Assembly (NCBI GenBank): GCA_030674185.1
Contig: JAPXFY010000026.1
Coordinates: 49,985,246 to 50,049,245, forward strand
Source of the DNA: Monoplex corrugatus
Lineage: Eukaryota; Mollusca; Gastropoda; Littorinimorpha; Ranellidae
DNA length: 64,000 nt
Direction of reading: 5' to 3'
This document shows positions 46,676 through 59,054 of this stretch, piece by piece. Both the position numbers and the translations under genes were made by a program. The notes under the pieces were generated by a model that searched no databases, was not told the origin of the DNA, and was given only the letters and a program-made list of their open reading frames with translations. Every line of letters starts with the position of its first letter. Positions within the stretch are counted from its first letter, which is position 1.

Positions 46676-47276
46676 GTCCTATACCACAAAGGGACAATTA
46701 TTAATTTAATATTGTTTCTCTTTCAGGTTCTACTGACCATAAGACCACTGACATTTTTTTGTATGTGTTCTAAATTGATAATCAGATACAGCTTTCCTTG
46801 CCCTTAGCATGTAGTAAGCATGCCTTTGGAATTTTGATTGACATTAATGTGATGTTCTTAATATTTACATGTAGTTTTATATATTTGTCATTTTGTTTCC
46901 CGTAATGAAAGTTTTGATGCATAGGTATGGCAAAGAGGCTTTAGTGAACTTATCAAATGCTACGTTCTTTAGCTTATCATGTTAAGGCATTTGCCATTTC
47001 AGTGTTTAGCATTTTCGTACTGTCAGTTATGTTGACCAATTCAGAGTCCTAACTTGACCAAACAGTGCAATTGTCCTTTCGGAACTGAAATTGCAACTCT
47101 CCAGTGTGCCCATGCATACCCTAGCTAATATACAAATGGATTCCATACTCCACCATATTCATAGCATTTCTCAATTTTATGAATTCTTGAGGTGGCCCTG
47201 AAATTTCAGCCTTCAAGAATTTACCCAATGTTCGCGCACCATCGCAGACGATGGTTTTCAAATTGGTGGGGGGAGG
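46676..47276. other. Non-coding internal region and polypurine tract of the LTR element
   Basis: About 590 bp without ORFs leads to GGTGGGGGGAGG (47265-47276), a polypurine tract placed immediately before the 3' LTR, as needed for plus-strand priming. Confidence 0.75.
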
Positions 47277-48323
47277 TGTAACAGAGTGCCTTGCTCTGTT
47301 ACGATCTTTCCCATTTACCTACAACACTCAAAGACAACACCGTGTAGCGTGCTTGCCTAGATCAAAAACGCCTTGCGTTCTCTCGGCCTAATCATACTGT
47401 TATTGTACAGCCTCTGCCTATCCATAGCTATGCATTGAACATTCCAAAGATCTAACCAATACATGACGCATATAGATAACACACTGCTAAACAACGAGCA
47501 GATCTACAATGTGTACATGTACTCTAAAGCTGGGCCTACGACAGATTTTGTTGTCATCTTCAGTCTGTTGTGTGTGTACACACAGTATTACGTTGTAGTC
47601 CTACAGAGCCTAGAGGGGACAGTCGTTAATGTATGCAGCCTTCAGCACATTGTAAAACAAACGCTGCGTCATTGCCAGTACGTAGCCGGCGGGAACACAG
47701 ACAATGACCGCCGGGTGTGTTGCAATAATAACCAGTACGAGCCGGCGGGAACACAGACAATGACCGCAGGGCGCGTCTCTGCCCCAACCGCCCTTAGGTA
47801 TTTGTGGCGTAATAGCGAGTACATAGCCACTCGTGAAACTGCCGACAATGACCACTGTACCAGTTGTGTGTACTGACGCGCTGCGTTAAAACTACACACC
47901 AAGTGTTGATTGATTAACTTGGTGAGAACAATCAATCAGACCTTGTCATCTGAAAGGTTTGAAATTCGAAAGTATGACAATGCTTGGTTCCCAAAGTATA
48001 AATTAACAAGGCGCGTCATAGCTCGTCCTTTTTCCGCCGCCACTCTCAGTCTCACCAGAGGTGTCCTTTCTTGCCGCCACTCTCGGTCTCACCAGAGGTG
48101 ATCAACTTCATGGCGTTAGATGCTGTCACTGTAGCACTGTCTTCTTTGTCTTCTTTCGTTCTTCTTCTTCTTAGACTTCTTTGATGTCCTCTTAATAATA
48201 AAGAGTCAAGCACCAAAACAAGGACTTGTCTTTTGATTGAGAGACTTCCCTTTTTGCTCTGGATACAAACGACCACCACAGCAATCATCAATCACCTACC
48301 CCTTGACCGCTCACCCCATCTCA
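47277..48323 (+). repeat. 3' LTR
   Basis: It matches the 5' LTR over its whole length with only scattered substitutions and a few 1-4-base indels (for example an extra ATA near 47727 and GCG near 48114). It ends CCCCATCTCA before a short TA run. Confidence 0.9.
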
Positions 48324-48339
48324 TATATATATTCAGATA

Positions 48340-48505
48340 GATAGATAGATAGATGTGTGTGTGTGTGTATGTGTGTGTGTGTGTGATGTGTGAGGGTGTG
48401 TATCCAAATATGTGTGTGCATATGTGTATATGTGTATGCATCTGTGTATGTTCATATGTGTATATCTGTTACGTGAGTGTAAGTGTGCCTGTTTCTGTAC
48501 ACCCA

Positions 48506-48554
<49 letters not shown>

Positions 48555-48580
48555 GCGTGTGCGTGTGTGTGTGTGTGTCA
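48340..48580. repeat. (GATA)n and (GT)n tracts
   Basis: A short ATAG run at 48337-48353, then impure GT, purest at 48510-48575. It lies directly after the donor of the SURF1 exon at 48596. Confidence 0.9.
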
Positions 48581-48595
48581 AGAACACAGACTCAC

Positions 48596-48677
48596 CATGT
48601 GATGATGTAAGACATATGTTCATTCCTCAGTGTGACTCTCGTCTGTCCCCCTATAGGTCCCCCTTTTATACTGCTCT
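48596..48677 (-). CDS. SURF1: SURF1 exon ([16 protein letters not shown]), with a duplicated acceptor
   Basis: The exon encodes [20 protein letters not shown] and MSYIIT. GGPIGGQ and LRNEH--Y--TW are the strongest SURF1 signatures and precede the second membrane segment. The nearest acceptor in phase is ATGTGCAG at 48678, which gives the same spacing as in other animals (VDLDL-KSSIK-GGP). The acceptor and first 12 or so exon bases lie within a 51-bp unit repeated nine times upstream (48661-49125), so alternative starts are possible. The donor is ACATG|GTGAGT, phase 2. Confidence 0.92.
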
Positions 48678-49125
48678 CTGCACATAACCACGTATCACTC
48701 ATATACGGTAATATCTTTATACTGCTCTCTGCACATAACCATGTATCACTCATATACGGTAATATCTTTATACTGCTCTCTGCACATAACCATGTATCAC
48801 TCATATACGGTAATATCTTTATACTGCTCTCTGCACATAACCACGTATCACTCATATACGGCAATATCTTTATACTGCTCTCTGCACATAACCACGTATC
48901 ACTCATATACGGTAATATCTTTATACTGCTCTCTGCACATAACCATGTATCACTCATATACGGTAATATCTTTATACTGCTCTCTGCACATAACCATGTA
49001 TCACTCATATACGGTAATATCTTTATACTGCTCTCTGTACATAACCATGTATCACTCATATACGGTAATATCTTTATACTGCTCTATGCACATAACCATG
49101 TATCACTCATATACGGTAATATCTA
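48661..49125. repeat. 51-bp tandem array, nine copies, containing a SURF1 splice acceptor
   Basis: The unit on the plus strand contains TATACTGCTCTCTGCACATA and CATGTATCACTCATATACGG. Copies are almost identical, with GCACAT changed to GTACAT in copy 8 and TCTCTG to TCTATG in copy 9. On the minus strand each copy holds TATGTGCAG|AGAGCAGTATAAA, the 3' splice site and first codons of the SURF1 exon at 48596-48677. Confidence 0.93.
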
Positions 49126-49129
49126 ATCA

Positions 49130-49799
49130 CACTCACACACATATACTCATCGACACACACACTCTGTCTCCAACACACACATACACAAACAAACACACAC
49201 TCATACACACACACACACACACACACATACACACACACAATTATATATATAGACACATATGCATGCATGCACGCACGCATGCACGTGCGCACACACACAC
49301 GCATGTGCGCACACACACACACACACACCGCCGCGTGCACTCGCACACTCCTACCGTCACTCAAACACACACATACGTACACACAAACACACACACACAT
49401 ACATACACACACGTGTGTGTATATAACACATTTAAATATGCGCGCACACACACACACACACACAGACAAACACACACACACAACGCGCACACACACACAC
49501 TCAAAGACAAATACACATACAGACAAACACACACACACACACACATACAAACACATACATGCACTCACATACACATGTACAAATATATGGGGATACACAC
49601 ACCAATACACACAAACATACACATTCGCTCCAACTACCATGAAAGAAAGAGAAAAAAAGACACACACACACACACACACACACACACAACATACATACAC
49701 ATACATTCACATGCACACACACACATGTACAAACATATGGAGGCAAACACACACTAATACACACATAAACATACACACTAGCTCTTACCACCATTAAGG

Positions 49800-49879
<80 letters not shown>

Positions 49880-49880
49880 C
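49130..49880. repeat. Impure (CA)n tract
   Basis: About 750 bp of ACACA-rich DNA, with a partial duplication (TACCA--AT-AA-GAAA around 49635 and 49787). It ends 11 bp before the SURF1 exon at 49891. Confidence 0.95.
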
Positions 49881-49890
49881 AGCTATTTAC

Positions 49891-50008
49891 TCAGATCCAG
49901 GTCAACAAAGACAGGCAAGGTCCCGGCAGTCTGAGCCATGGTCTCCACATCTCTGTACAGCCAGTAGCCTTGTGTTTTCGCATCAGACTTTGGCATGAAG
50001 GGCGGGCG
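49891..50008 (-). CDS. SURF1: SURF1 exon (YRDVETMAQ)
   Basis: The exon reads RPPFMPKSDAKTQGYWLYRD and then VETMAQTAGTLPVFVDLDL. W-YRD-E-MA---G--P-F-D is the expected SURF1 block. The acceptor is CATGCAG at 50009. The donor is A|GTAAAT at 49890, leaving one base that is completed by AG of the next exon to give Lys. Confidence 0.93.
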
Positions 50009-50655
50009 CTGCATGTGAAAACATAATAAACTACACTCAGGGGGAGAATCAGGTAAACGCAAAGGAACAGATAGAAAAACATGTAAGTTTTGTGATGACA
50101 ATGCCTTAGGCAATGAGTTTCATTTTATTTCAGATTGTCCCAAATTTCATGATGACTGTATGACATTAATTTTATTCAACAAAAGTATTTGTCAATGAAA
50201 TCACTGTTCTCACTGTGAAACTTCATTTCTAAAATGAAAACTATCAACTGAAAAAGGCAAACTTTTTCAAACCTAAAATGTTTATAGTTATAATCTAAAC
50301 ATCTGTGTACCTATCGTAAGACAATTTTCTAATGTACTTTTTTTCTATTGGACAGTTATGAATTCTTCTACTGAATGTTTTCCGTTGATTCTGTTAGATT
50401 TTCAACTCATAGCTGATATCTTCCATGCCCCAACTGGGGTTAAAGGATGCATTTAACACTGAACAATGAGCATCACATGTGTACATGAATGTGACCAGCA
50501 GGAGAGAGACAGCAAGGGAATAGGGCAGAAAGAGACAGACAGACAAATAGGCCCAACAGCCAAGCGGTCAGGTTGTGGGCACTGAACTTCCAATCTGACA
50601 TTGTAAAGTGAGATTTTGCCATCCCCCAAGTCAACAAATGTACAGACCTGCTAGT
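50009..50655. other. SURF1 intron, unique sequence
   Basis: No repeat or gene is recognised. The stretch 50040-50170 shows a weak plus-strand pattern, CKFCDDNALGNEFHFISDCP, that resembles the zinc-knuckle end of a LINE or of DNA-element debris. This is not firm. Confidence 0.35.
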
Positions 50656-50659
50656 ACCT

Positions 50660-51235
50660 TATTGTTACTGTTATTGTTATTGTTGTTTAAAGCCCAGCCG
50701 ACTGTGTACAGCCATATCAGGGCTATAACCATTTCAAAACATACACAATACTTCAATAGGAAAAAAAAGGGAAAACAAAATTAAGTACACATATCAATGC
50801 ATTTGCGCACATAATTTAAGGAGATGCCCCTGGCACTGAGCACTCCGTCCAATTTAGCACACAGGAGATTTTAAAAACATACCTGAATACAAACAAAAAC
50901 ATAACTAAGGACTCTAAAACATACTTAAAAACAGGCCTGAATTACTTATAATTGCTTCCACACAGTTCATTTACCTAGAGCCAAACATGCACTTAATGCA
51001 TGTACCCAATTATCAATCCTCAGAGAAAGTACACAAGACTTTATCCAACACATACAGGTGAATGGACCAGCAAGGCAGAAAATGAGAGGAAGAAATGACA
51101 GATATCTAAGGAACAAGGCAGAAACAAAGAGATTGACAAAAAAAGAGGAAATTTCTAGCATACAATTTCCAGAAGAAGGGGATACTATTCATACTGTAAG
51201 AGCCCCTGGCATTCCCACAGGGGACTGCTAATACC
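50660..51235 (-). repeat. Dispersed repeat family A, copy 6 (minus strand)
   Basis: Reversed, it runs from CCCTGTGGGAATGCCAGGGG (about 51222) through TTGCTGGTCCATTCACCTGT to GATATGGCTGTACACAGTCG and GGGCTTTAAACAACAATAAC. Complete, within a SURF1 intron. Confidence 0.8.
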
Positions 51236-51589
51236 TGAACTCCCTCCTCGTGTATACACACGCAGAACAAAAAATATGCGCATCAAAGCTCCTGGAAGCC
51301 ATCTCAGATTTCAATGTCTTATCAAAATATAAATACCAGGATGCACATGCTACAAACAAAGAATGGCAAGCTATAAGATGAGATTGAAAAAAAAAGGCCT
51401 TTCACATTAATAAAAAAGAGCAAAGAGCCGTATGTGTATGTGGTAGTTGGAGTCCACAAAGACAAAAAGAAAAAGACTGACTGACATAGAATACACTGAG
51501 AATGACAATGACTGTCATACAACACTTAACTTGCCAATAGACATATGGGCCATAGGGGACAAGAGAGATGCACAACATAATAAAAGTCA

Positions 51590-52190
51590 TCATCATCACC
51601 ATCACCATCACATCATAAGAACAATAACAATGATAAATTAATAATAACAATGATAACAACAATACTGATAATGATCATGGTGATAACAATAAAACAACAA
51701 CAATAATAATAACAATAATAATAATAATAACAACAATAACGATAATAGTGACAATGATAACAATAATAATAATAACAAAAATAACATACAACAACAACAA
51801 CAATAATAAAAGCAATAATAAACAGCAACAACAATAACAACAACAGCAATAATAATAATAACAACAATAAACAGCAACAACAACAATAATAATAACAATA
51901 AACAGCAGCAACAATAACAACAATAAACAACAATAACAACAACAGCAATAATAATAACAATAATAAACAGCAACAACAATAACAACAACAGCCATAATAA
52001 TGATAATAAACAGCAACAACAATAACAACAACAGCAATAATAACAATAATAAACAGCAACAATAACAACAACAGCAATAATAATAATAACAATAATAAAC
52101 AGCAACAATAACAACAACAGCAATAATAATAATAATAACAATAATAAACAACAACAGCAATAATAATAATAATAATAATAATAATGGTTA
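51590..52190. repeat. (AAT/AAC)n trinucleotide-like tract
   Basis: About 600 bp of AATAATAAC and AACAACAGC simple sequence, with a loose higher-order repeat (AATAAACAGCAACAACAATA recurs near 51827, 51860, 51966 and 52003). Confidence 0.95.
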
Positions 52191-52294
52191 TTTCTACAGC
52201 ACCTCATCTGACATTATATAGTGACAAAGAGTCCCAAGCATTACACAACAGAATGACAGACAAAGGCAGACACACATAAAGCAAACACATGTCA

Positions 52295-55200
52295 ACCCCT
52301 ACTGCTATGATGAAAACAAATGAACCGCAATAATACAATAGCAAAAGAAGCAATAAAAACTATGATGAAAACAAATGAACCACAATAATACAATAGCAAA
52401 AGAAGCAATAAAAACTATGATGAAAACAAATGAACCGTAATAATACAATAGCAAAAGAAGCAATAAAAACTATGATGAAAACAAATGAACCGCAATAATA
52501 CAATAGCAAAAGAAGCAATAAAAACTATGATGAAAACAAATGAACCGCAATAATACAATAGCAAAAGAAGCAATAAAAACTATGATGAAAACAAATGAAC
52601 CGCAATAATACAATGGCAACAGAAGCAATAAAAACTATGATGAAAACAAATGTAATAATACAATAGCAAAAGAAGCAATAAAAACTATGATGAAAACAAA
52701 TGTAATAATACAATGGCAACAGAAGCAATAAAAACTATGATGAAAACAAATGTAATAATACAATAGCAAAAGAAGCAATAAAAACTATGAAGAAAACAAA
52801 TGTAATAATACAATGGCAACAGAAGCAATAAAAACTATGAAGAAAACAAATGTAATAATACAATGGCAACAGAAGCAATAAAAACTATGAAGAAAACAAA
52901 TGTAATAATACAATGGCAACAGAAGCAATAAAAACTATGATGAAAACAAATGTAACAATACAATGGCAACAGAAGCAATAAAAACTATGATGAAAACAAA
53001 TGAACCGCAATAATACAATGGCAACAGAAGCAATAAAAACTATGATGAAAACAAATGTAATAATACAATGGCAACAGAAGCAATAAAAACTATGATGAAA
53101 ACAAATGTAACAATACAATGGCAACAGAAGCAATAAAAACTATGATGAAACAAATGTAATAATACAATGGAAACAGAAGCAATAAAAACTATGATGAAAA
53201 CAAATGTAAAGCAATAACTACAATGGCAAAGAAGCAATAAAAACTATGATGAAAACAAATGTAACAATACAATGGCAAAAGAAGCAATATAAAAAACTAT
53301 GATGAAAACAAATGTAACAACATGAAATGAACATAAAAACTATGATGAAAACAATGTAACAATACAATAAAGAAGCAATAAAAAATATGAAAAAATACAA
53401 AATGAAAACAATACAAATAGATAAATGAAGCAATAACAATATGGCAAAACAAAATAGAACAAAATTAACAACAATAGCAAAAGAAGCAATAAAAACTATG
53501 ATGAAAACAAATGAACCGCAATAATACAATAGCAAAAGAAGCAATAAAAACTATGATGAAAACAAATGAACCGCAATAAATAGCAAAGAAGCAATAAAAA
53601 CTATGATGAAAACAAATGAACGCATATCAATGGCAAAAGAAGCAATAAAAAACTATGATGAAAACAAATGAACCGCAATAATACAATAGCAAAAGAAGCA
53701 ATAAAAACTATGATGAAAACAAAAGAACCGCAATAATACAATAGCAAAAGAAGCAATAAAAACTATGATGAAAACAAATGAACCGCAATAATACAATGGC
53801 AACAGAAGCAATAAAAACTATGATGAAAACAAATGTAATAATACAATAGCAAAAGAAGCAATAAAAAACTATGATGAAAACAAATGTAACAATACAATGA
53901 CAACAGAAGCAATAAAAACTATGATGAAAACAAATGTAATAATACAATAGCAAAAGAAGCAATAAAAACTATGATGAAAACAAATGTAATAATACAATGG
54001 CAACAGAAGCAATAAAAACTATGATGAAAACAAATGTAATAATACAATGGCAAAAGAAGCAATAAAAACTATGAGAAAACAAATGTAACACATACAATGG
54101 CAACAGAAGCAATAAAAAACTATGAAGAAAACAAATGTAACAATATAATGGCAACAGAAGCAATAAAAACTATGATGAAAACAAATGAACCGCAATAATA
54201 CAATGGCAACAGAAGCAATAAAAACTATGATGAAAACAAATGTAACAATACAATGGCAACAGAAGCAATAAAAACTATGATGAAAACAAATGTAACAATA
54301 CAATGGCAACAGAAGCAATAAAAACTATGATGAAAACAAATGTAATAATATAATGGCAAACAGAAGCAATAAAAACTATGATGAAAACAAATGTAACAAT
54401 ACAATGACAAAAGAAGCAATAAAAACTATGAAGAAAACAAATGTAACAATACAATGGCAAAAGAAGCAATAAAAACTATGATGAAAACAAATGTAACAAT
54501 ACAATGGCAAAAGAAGCAATAAAAACTATGAAGAAAACAAATGTAACAATATAAATGGCAACAGAAGCAATAAAAACTATGATGAAAACAAATGTAACAA
54601 TATAATGGCAAAAGAAGCAATAAAAACTATGAGAAAACAAATGTAACAATATAATGGCAACAGAAGCAATAAAAACTATGATGAAAAACACAAATGTAAC
54701 AATACAATGGCAAAAGAAGATAATAAAAACTATGAAGAAAACAAATGTAACAATACAATGGCAACAGAAGCAATAAAAACTATGATGAAAACAAATGTAA
54801 TAATACAATGGCAACAGAAGCAATAAAAACTATGAAGAAAACAAATGTAACAATACAATGGCAACACAAGCAATAAAAACTATGAAGAAAACAAATGTAA
54901 CAATACAATGGCAACACAAGCAATAAAAATTATGAAGAAAACAAATGTAACAATACAATGGCAACACAAGCAATAAAAACAATGATGAAAACAAAAGAAC
55001 CGTAACAATACAATGGCAAAAGAAGCAATAAAAACTATGATGAAAACAAATGTAACAATACAATGGCAACACAAGCAATAAAAACAATGATGAAAACAAA
55101 TGAACCGTAATAATACAATGGCAAAAGAAGCAATAAAAACTATGATGAAAACAAATGTAACAATACAATGGCAACACAAGCAATAAAAACAATGATGAAA

Positions 55201-56697
55201 ACAAAAGAACCGTAACAATACAATGGCAACAGAAGCAATAAAAACTATGATGAAAACAAATGAACCGTAATAATACAATGGCAAAAGAAGCAATATAAAC
55301 TATGACGAAAACAAATGTAACAATACAATGGCAACACAAGCAATAAAAACAATGATGAAAACAAAAGAACCGTAACAATACAATAGCAACAGAAGCAATA
55401 AAAACTATGATGAAAACAAATGAACGTAATAATACAATGGCAACAGAAGCAATAAAAACTATGATGAAAAAAATGAACCGTAATAATACAATGGCAAAAG
55501 AAGCAATAAAAACTATGAAGAAAACAAATGTAATAATACAATGGCAACAGAAGCAATAAAAACTATGATGAAAACAAATGTAACAATACAATGGCAACAG
55601 AAGCAATAAAAACTATGAGAAAACAAATGTAACAATACAATGGCAACACAAGCAATAAAAACTATGATGAAAACAAATGAACCGTAATAATACAATGGCA
55701 AAAGAAGCAATAAAAACTATGACGAAAACAAATGTAACAATACAATGGCAACACAAGCAATAAAAACAATGATGAAAACAAAAGAACCGTAACAATACAA
55801 TGGCAACAGAAGCAATAAAAACTATGATGAAAACAAATGAACCGTAATAATACAATGGCAAAAGAAGCAATAAAAACTATGACGAAAACAAATGTAACAA
55901 TACAATGGCAACACAAGCAATAAAAACTATGATGAAAACAAAAGAACCGTAACAATACAATGGCAACAGAAGCAATAAAAACTATGAAGAAAACAAATGT
56001 AACAATACAATGGCAACAGAAGCAATAAAAACTATGAAGAAAACAAATGTAACAATACAATGGCAACAGAAGCAATAAAAACTATGATGAAAACAAATGT
56101 AACAATACAATGGCAACAGAAGCAATAAAAACTATGATGAAAACAAATGTAATAATACAATGGCAACAGAAGCAATAAAAACTATGATGAAAACAAATGT
56201 AACAATACAATGGCAACCGAAGCAATAAAAACTATGATGAAAACAAATGTAATAATACAATGGCAACAGAAGCAATAAAAACTATGATGAAAACAAATGT
56301 AATAATACAATGGCAAAAGAAGCAATAAAAACTATGATGAAAACAAATGAACCGCAATAATACAATGGCAACAGAAGCAATAAAAACTATGATGAAAACA
56401 AATGTAACAATACAATGGCAAAAGAAGCAATAAAAACTATGATGAAAACAAATGTAACAATACAATGGCAACAGAAGCAATAAAAACAATGATGAAAACA
56501 AATGTAACAATACAATGGCAAAAGAAGCAATAAAAACTATGATGAAAACAAATGTAATAATACAATGGCAACACAAGCAATAAAAACAATGATGAAAACA
56601 AAAGAACCGTAACAATACAATGACAAAAGAAGCAATAAAAACTATGATGAAAACAAATGAACCGTAACAATACAATGGCAACAGAAGCAATAAAACC
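52295..56697. repeat. 4.4-kb satellite of about 51-bp units in a SURF1 intron
   Basis: About 85 copies of a unit with AGAAGCAATAAAAACTATGA, TGAAAACAAATG and (AACCG)TAATAATACAATGGCAAC. Two unit lengths occur, with or without the AACCG step (about 51 and 55 bp). GCAAAAG/GCAACAG variants and ATGATG/ATGAAG variants are arranged in blocks, which suggests higher-order turnover. Tyr/Cys/Phe-rich minus-strand frames are artefacts. Confidence 0.95.
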
Positions 56698-56864
56698 TCA
56701 TCGTAATCAAACATCCACTCCCTATGTTGATAGGTCAAGAAGGAGAAAAAAGGACCCTGGGTTCAAATCTTGAGTGGGGCATGTTATTTTGGTGAGCTGG
56801 TTGGTTTTGATAGATGCACGACTCAACAACATCTGACATCTCCAGTTCAATCCAAGCCCACATC

Positions 56865-57285
56865 ATTAACCAGTTGACTCCACACCCTGTCCACCAGCAT
56901 CCTGCATTGTCAATCATGCTAGCAAAGCAACTTAACTCTTTAACTCCAGCACCCTGTCCACCAGCATCCTGATTGTCAACCATGCTAGCAAGCAACTTAA
57001 CCCTTTGACTCCCGCACCCTGTCCTACCAGCATCCTGCATTGTCAACCATGCTAGCAAAGCAACTTAACCCTTGACTCCCTCATCCTATCCACCAGCATC
57101 CTGCATTGTCAACCATGCTAGCAAAGCAAAAACTTAACCCTTTGATTCCCGTGCCCTGTCCACCAGCATCCTGCATTGTCAACCATGCTAGCAAAGCAGA
57201 AACCTAACTCTTTGATTCCCTCCCCTATCTACAAGCTTCCAGCAGGAAGCTGGGGGATAGGGTGAGGGAGTGAAAGGGTTACAGT
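56865..57285. repeat. Tandemly amplified MITE (TTAACCCTTTGA family)
   Basis: About five roughly 70-bp copies of CTTAACCCTTTGACTCCCGC with TGCATTGTCAACCATGCTAG precede the inverted half ending AGTGAAAGGGTTA. Single copies of the same element lie at 8090, 20038 and 25458. Confidence 0.85.
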
Positions 57286-57404
57286 TTTTCCATCATTCTG
57301 CTTAACATTTCACAGGTCCCTTCTTCCCTTCCCTCCCCATTTCCAAATCTTGCCAGCAAATATGGTTTTGTGCAGGCTCAGACAGTCTTGCTAGATAGTT
57401 GCTG

Positions 57405-57625
57405 GCAAATTTGGATGGAGCACATATGGAATTGTCTGGGTGCAATGAATCCCTCGTGAATAAACTCCAAAATCCAAACTCACAGAGGCACATGGTCACT
57501 GTACGTGAAATAAGTGGAGCACAATGGAATTGTCCGAGTGCAATGAATCCCTCGTGAATAAACTCCAAAGCCCAAACTCACAGCAGCACATGGTCACTGT
57601 AAGTGAAACAAGTGACGCAAGACAG
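57405..57625. repeat. Two-copy direct repeat of about 110 bp
   Basis: CAATGAATCCCTCGTGAATA and GCACATGGTCACTGTA-GTGA each occur twice (about 57442/57540 and 57487/57587). Confidence 0.85.
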
Positions 57626-57666
57626 TGAACATGACTGACGCAACGTTTTGGCAGAAGGGAGAGAAA

Positions 57667-58020
<354 letters not shown>

Positions 58021-58161
58021 TGCTGAAAGCAGAAGGATAGGTTCAGCACCTGAAAAGATTTACCGATTCACAGATGTTGGCAGAGGAGAGGCTCACATAC
58101 ATGATACAGGAACCTTGTGGACAGGGTATGGGAGTCAAAGGGTTAATCTGATGAAGCTTAC

Positions 58162-58209
58162 CTGTTCCTGCAGCCGCATGATGCCTGCAATTTCCACTTC
58201 TCCTTGTAC
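58162..58209 (-). CDS. SURF1: SURF1 micro-exon (VQGEVEIAGIMRLQEQ)
   Basis: A 48-nt exon of exactly 16 codons lies between CCAACAG and CAG|GTAAGC, both in phase 0. It corresponds to the (I/V)-GEV-L-G--RL-E region of SURF1. Its size and position between 2.9- and 8.2-kb introns make it easy to skip in annotation. Confidence 0.92.
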
Positions 58210-58259
58210 CTGTTGGAGACAACACAACACAAATCACTACATCCTCAAAAATGATCAAC

Positions 58260-58890
58260 GGTGAAAAAAAAAAAAGTCAAACATTCTTACAGTCTTCCAT
58301 CTAATAAACAAATCAAAACAAACAAAAAAAGCAACAAAAAAGACAACTGAACTGTTCTGTTTTCATTTTGATGCAAAGATCATGACACAAAATCCTGATT
58401 TTGTACTTCCCTAGGTCACTGTAACCTTGAAAAAGTTTTGGTTGGACTGAACCTTGACATGCACTGAGAACAATGGCAGAATGTCACAACATCAAAAAAA
58501 CAAAACGCAAATACTGTCAGTAGTTCTTCAGAAAAAGCCATCACATACTTTCCTCAAACATGCTGATTTGGGGCTTTTTGTTGTTGTTGTTGTCGCTCAA
58601 GTGATCTTGACTGCGATGTTACAGCTTCCAAACGTTTTACATTTTTTTTAATTCATTTTTGTTTTACAATAAATAGGTATCAATATACAATGTGGAAACA
58701 AAAAATGAAATCAATGCATACACATATAGCTTTCAAACGTAGGCATTAGCGACTTCCCAATAGTTAACACATTTGACCCAATTTTGGTAAAGGTCCATCC
58801 AGAAACAGCAGAGAAAATCTTGCTGCGACATTCTGATAACAGACAGACACACATACACAGTGGGACAGACATACAGACACACACCTCCCT
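58260..58890. other. SURF1 intron, no feature recognised
   Basis: AT-rich, with an A-run at 58265-58274 and a (GTT)n at about 58579-58592. Confidence 0.5.
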
Positions 58891-59006
58891 ACACTCAAAG
58901 TGAAACAATCTTGCTAAAACATTAGGTAACAGACACACACATAACAGAGAGACAGACAGACATACAGACACATATTTCCCTCTCCTCAACATTAAACAAT
59001 CTCACT

Positions 59007-59054
<48 letters not shown>

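Larger units (their letters stand above)
43978..48323 (+). mobile_element. Non-autonomous LTR retrotransposon (gag remnant only)
   Basis: Two nearly identical direct repeats of about 1.04 kb flank about 2.26 kb of internal DNA. A primer-binding site, a gag-like region with a CCHC knuckle, a short integrase-tail-like piece and a polypurine tract are present. Protease, reverse transcriptase, RNase H and most of integrase are missing. It sits antisense to SURF1 in the last intron, inserted into a (TA)n run, and a TATA target duplication is compatible on both sides. The near identity of the LTRs indicates recent insertion. It probably relied on proteins from a complete relative. Confidence 0.88.

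Noticed and set aside
49129..49889. Extra SURF1 exon between 49891 and 48677
   Set aside because: The joined exons already give the expected [16 protein letters not shown] spacing. The intron is CA repeat and the 51-bp array.
52295..56738. Phe/Tyr/Cys-rich membrane-like frames (FYCFCCHCIVTFVF)
   Set aside because: They are satellite translations and shift frame whenever the unit length changes.
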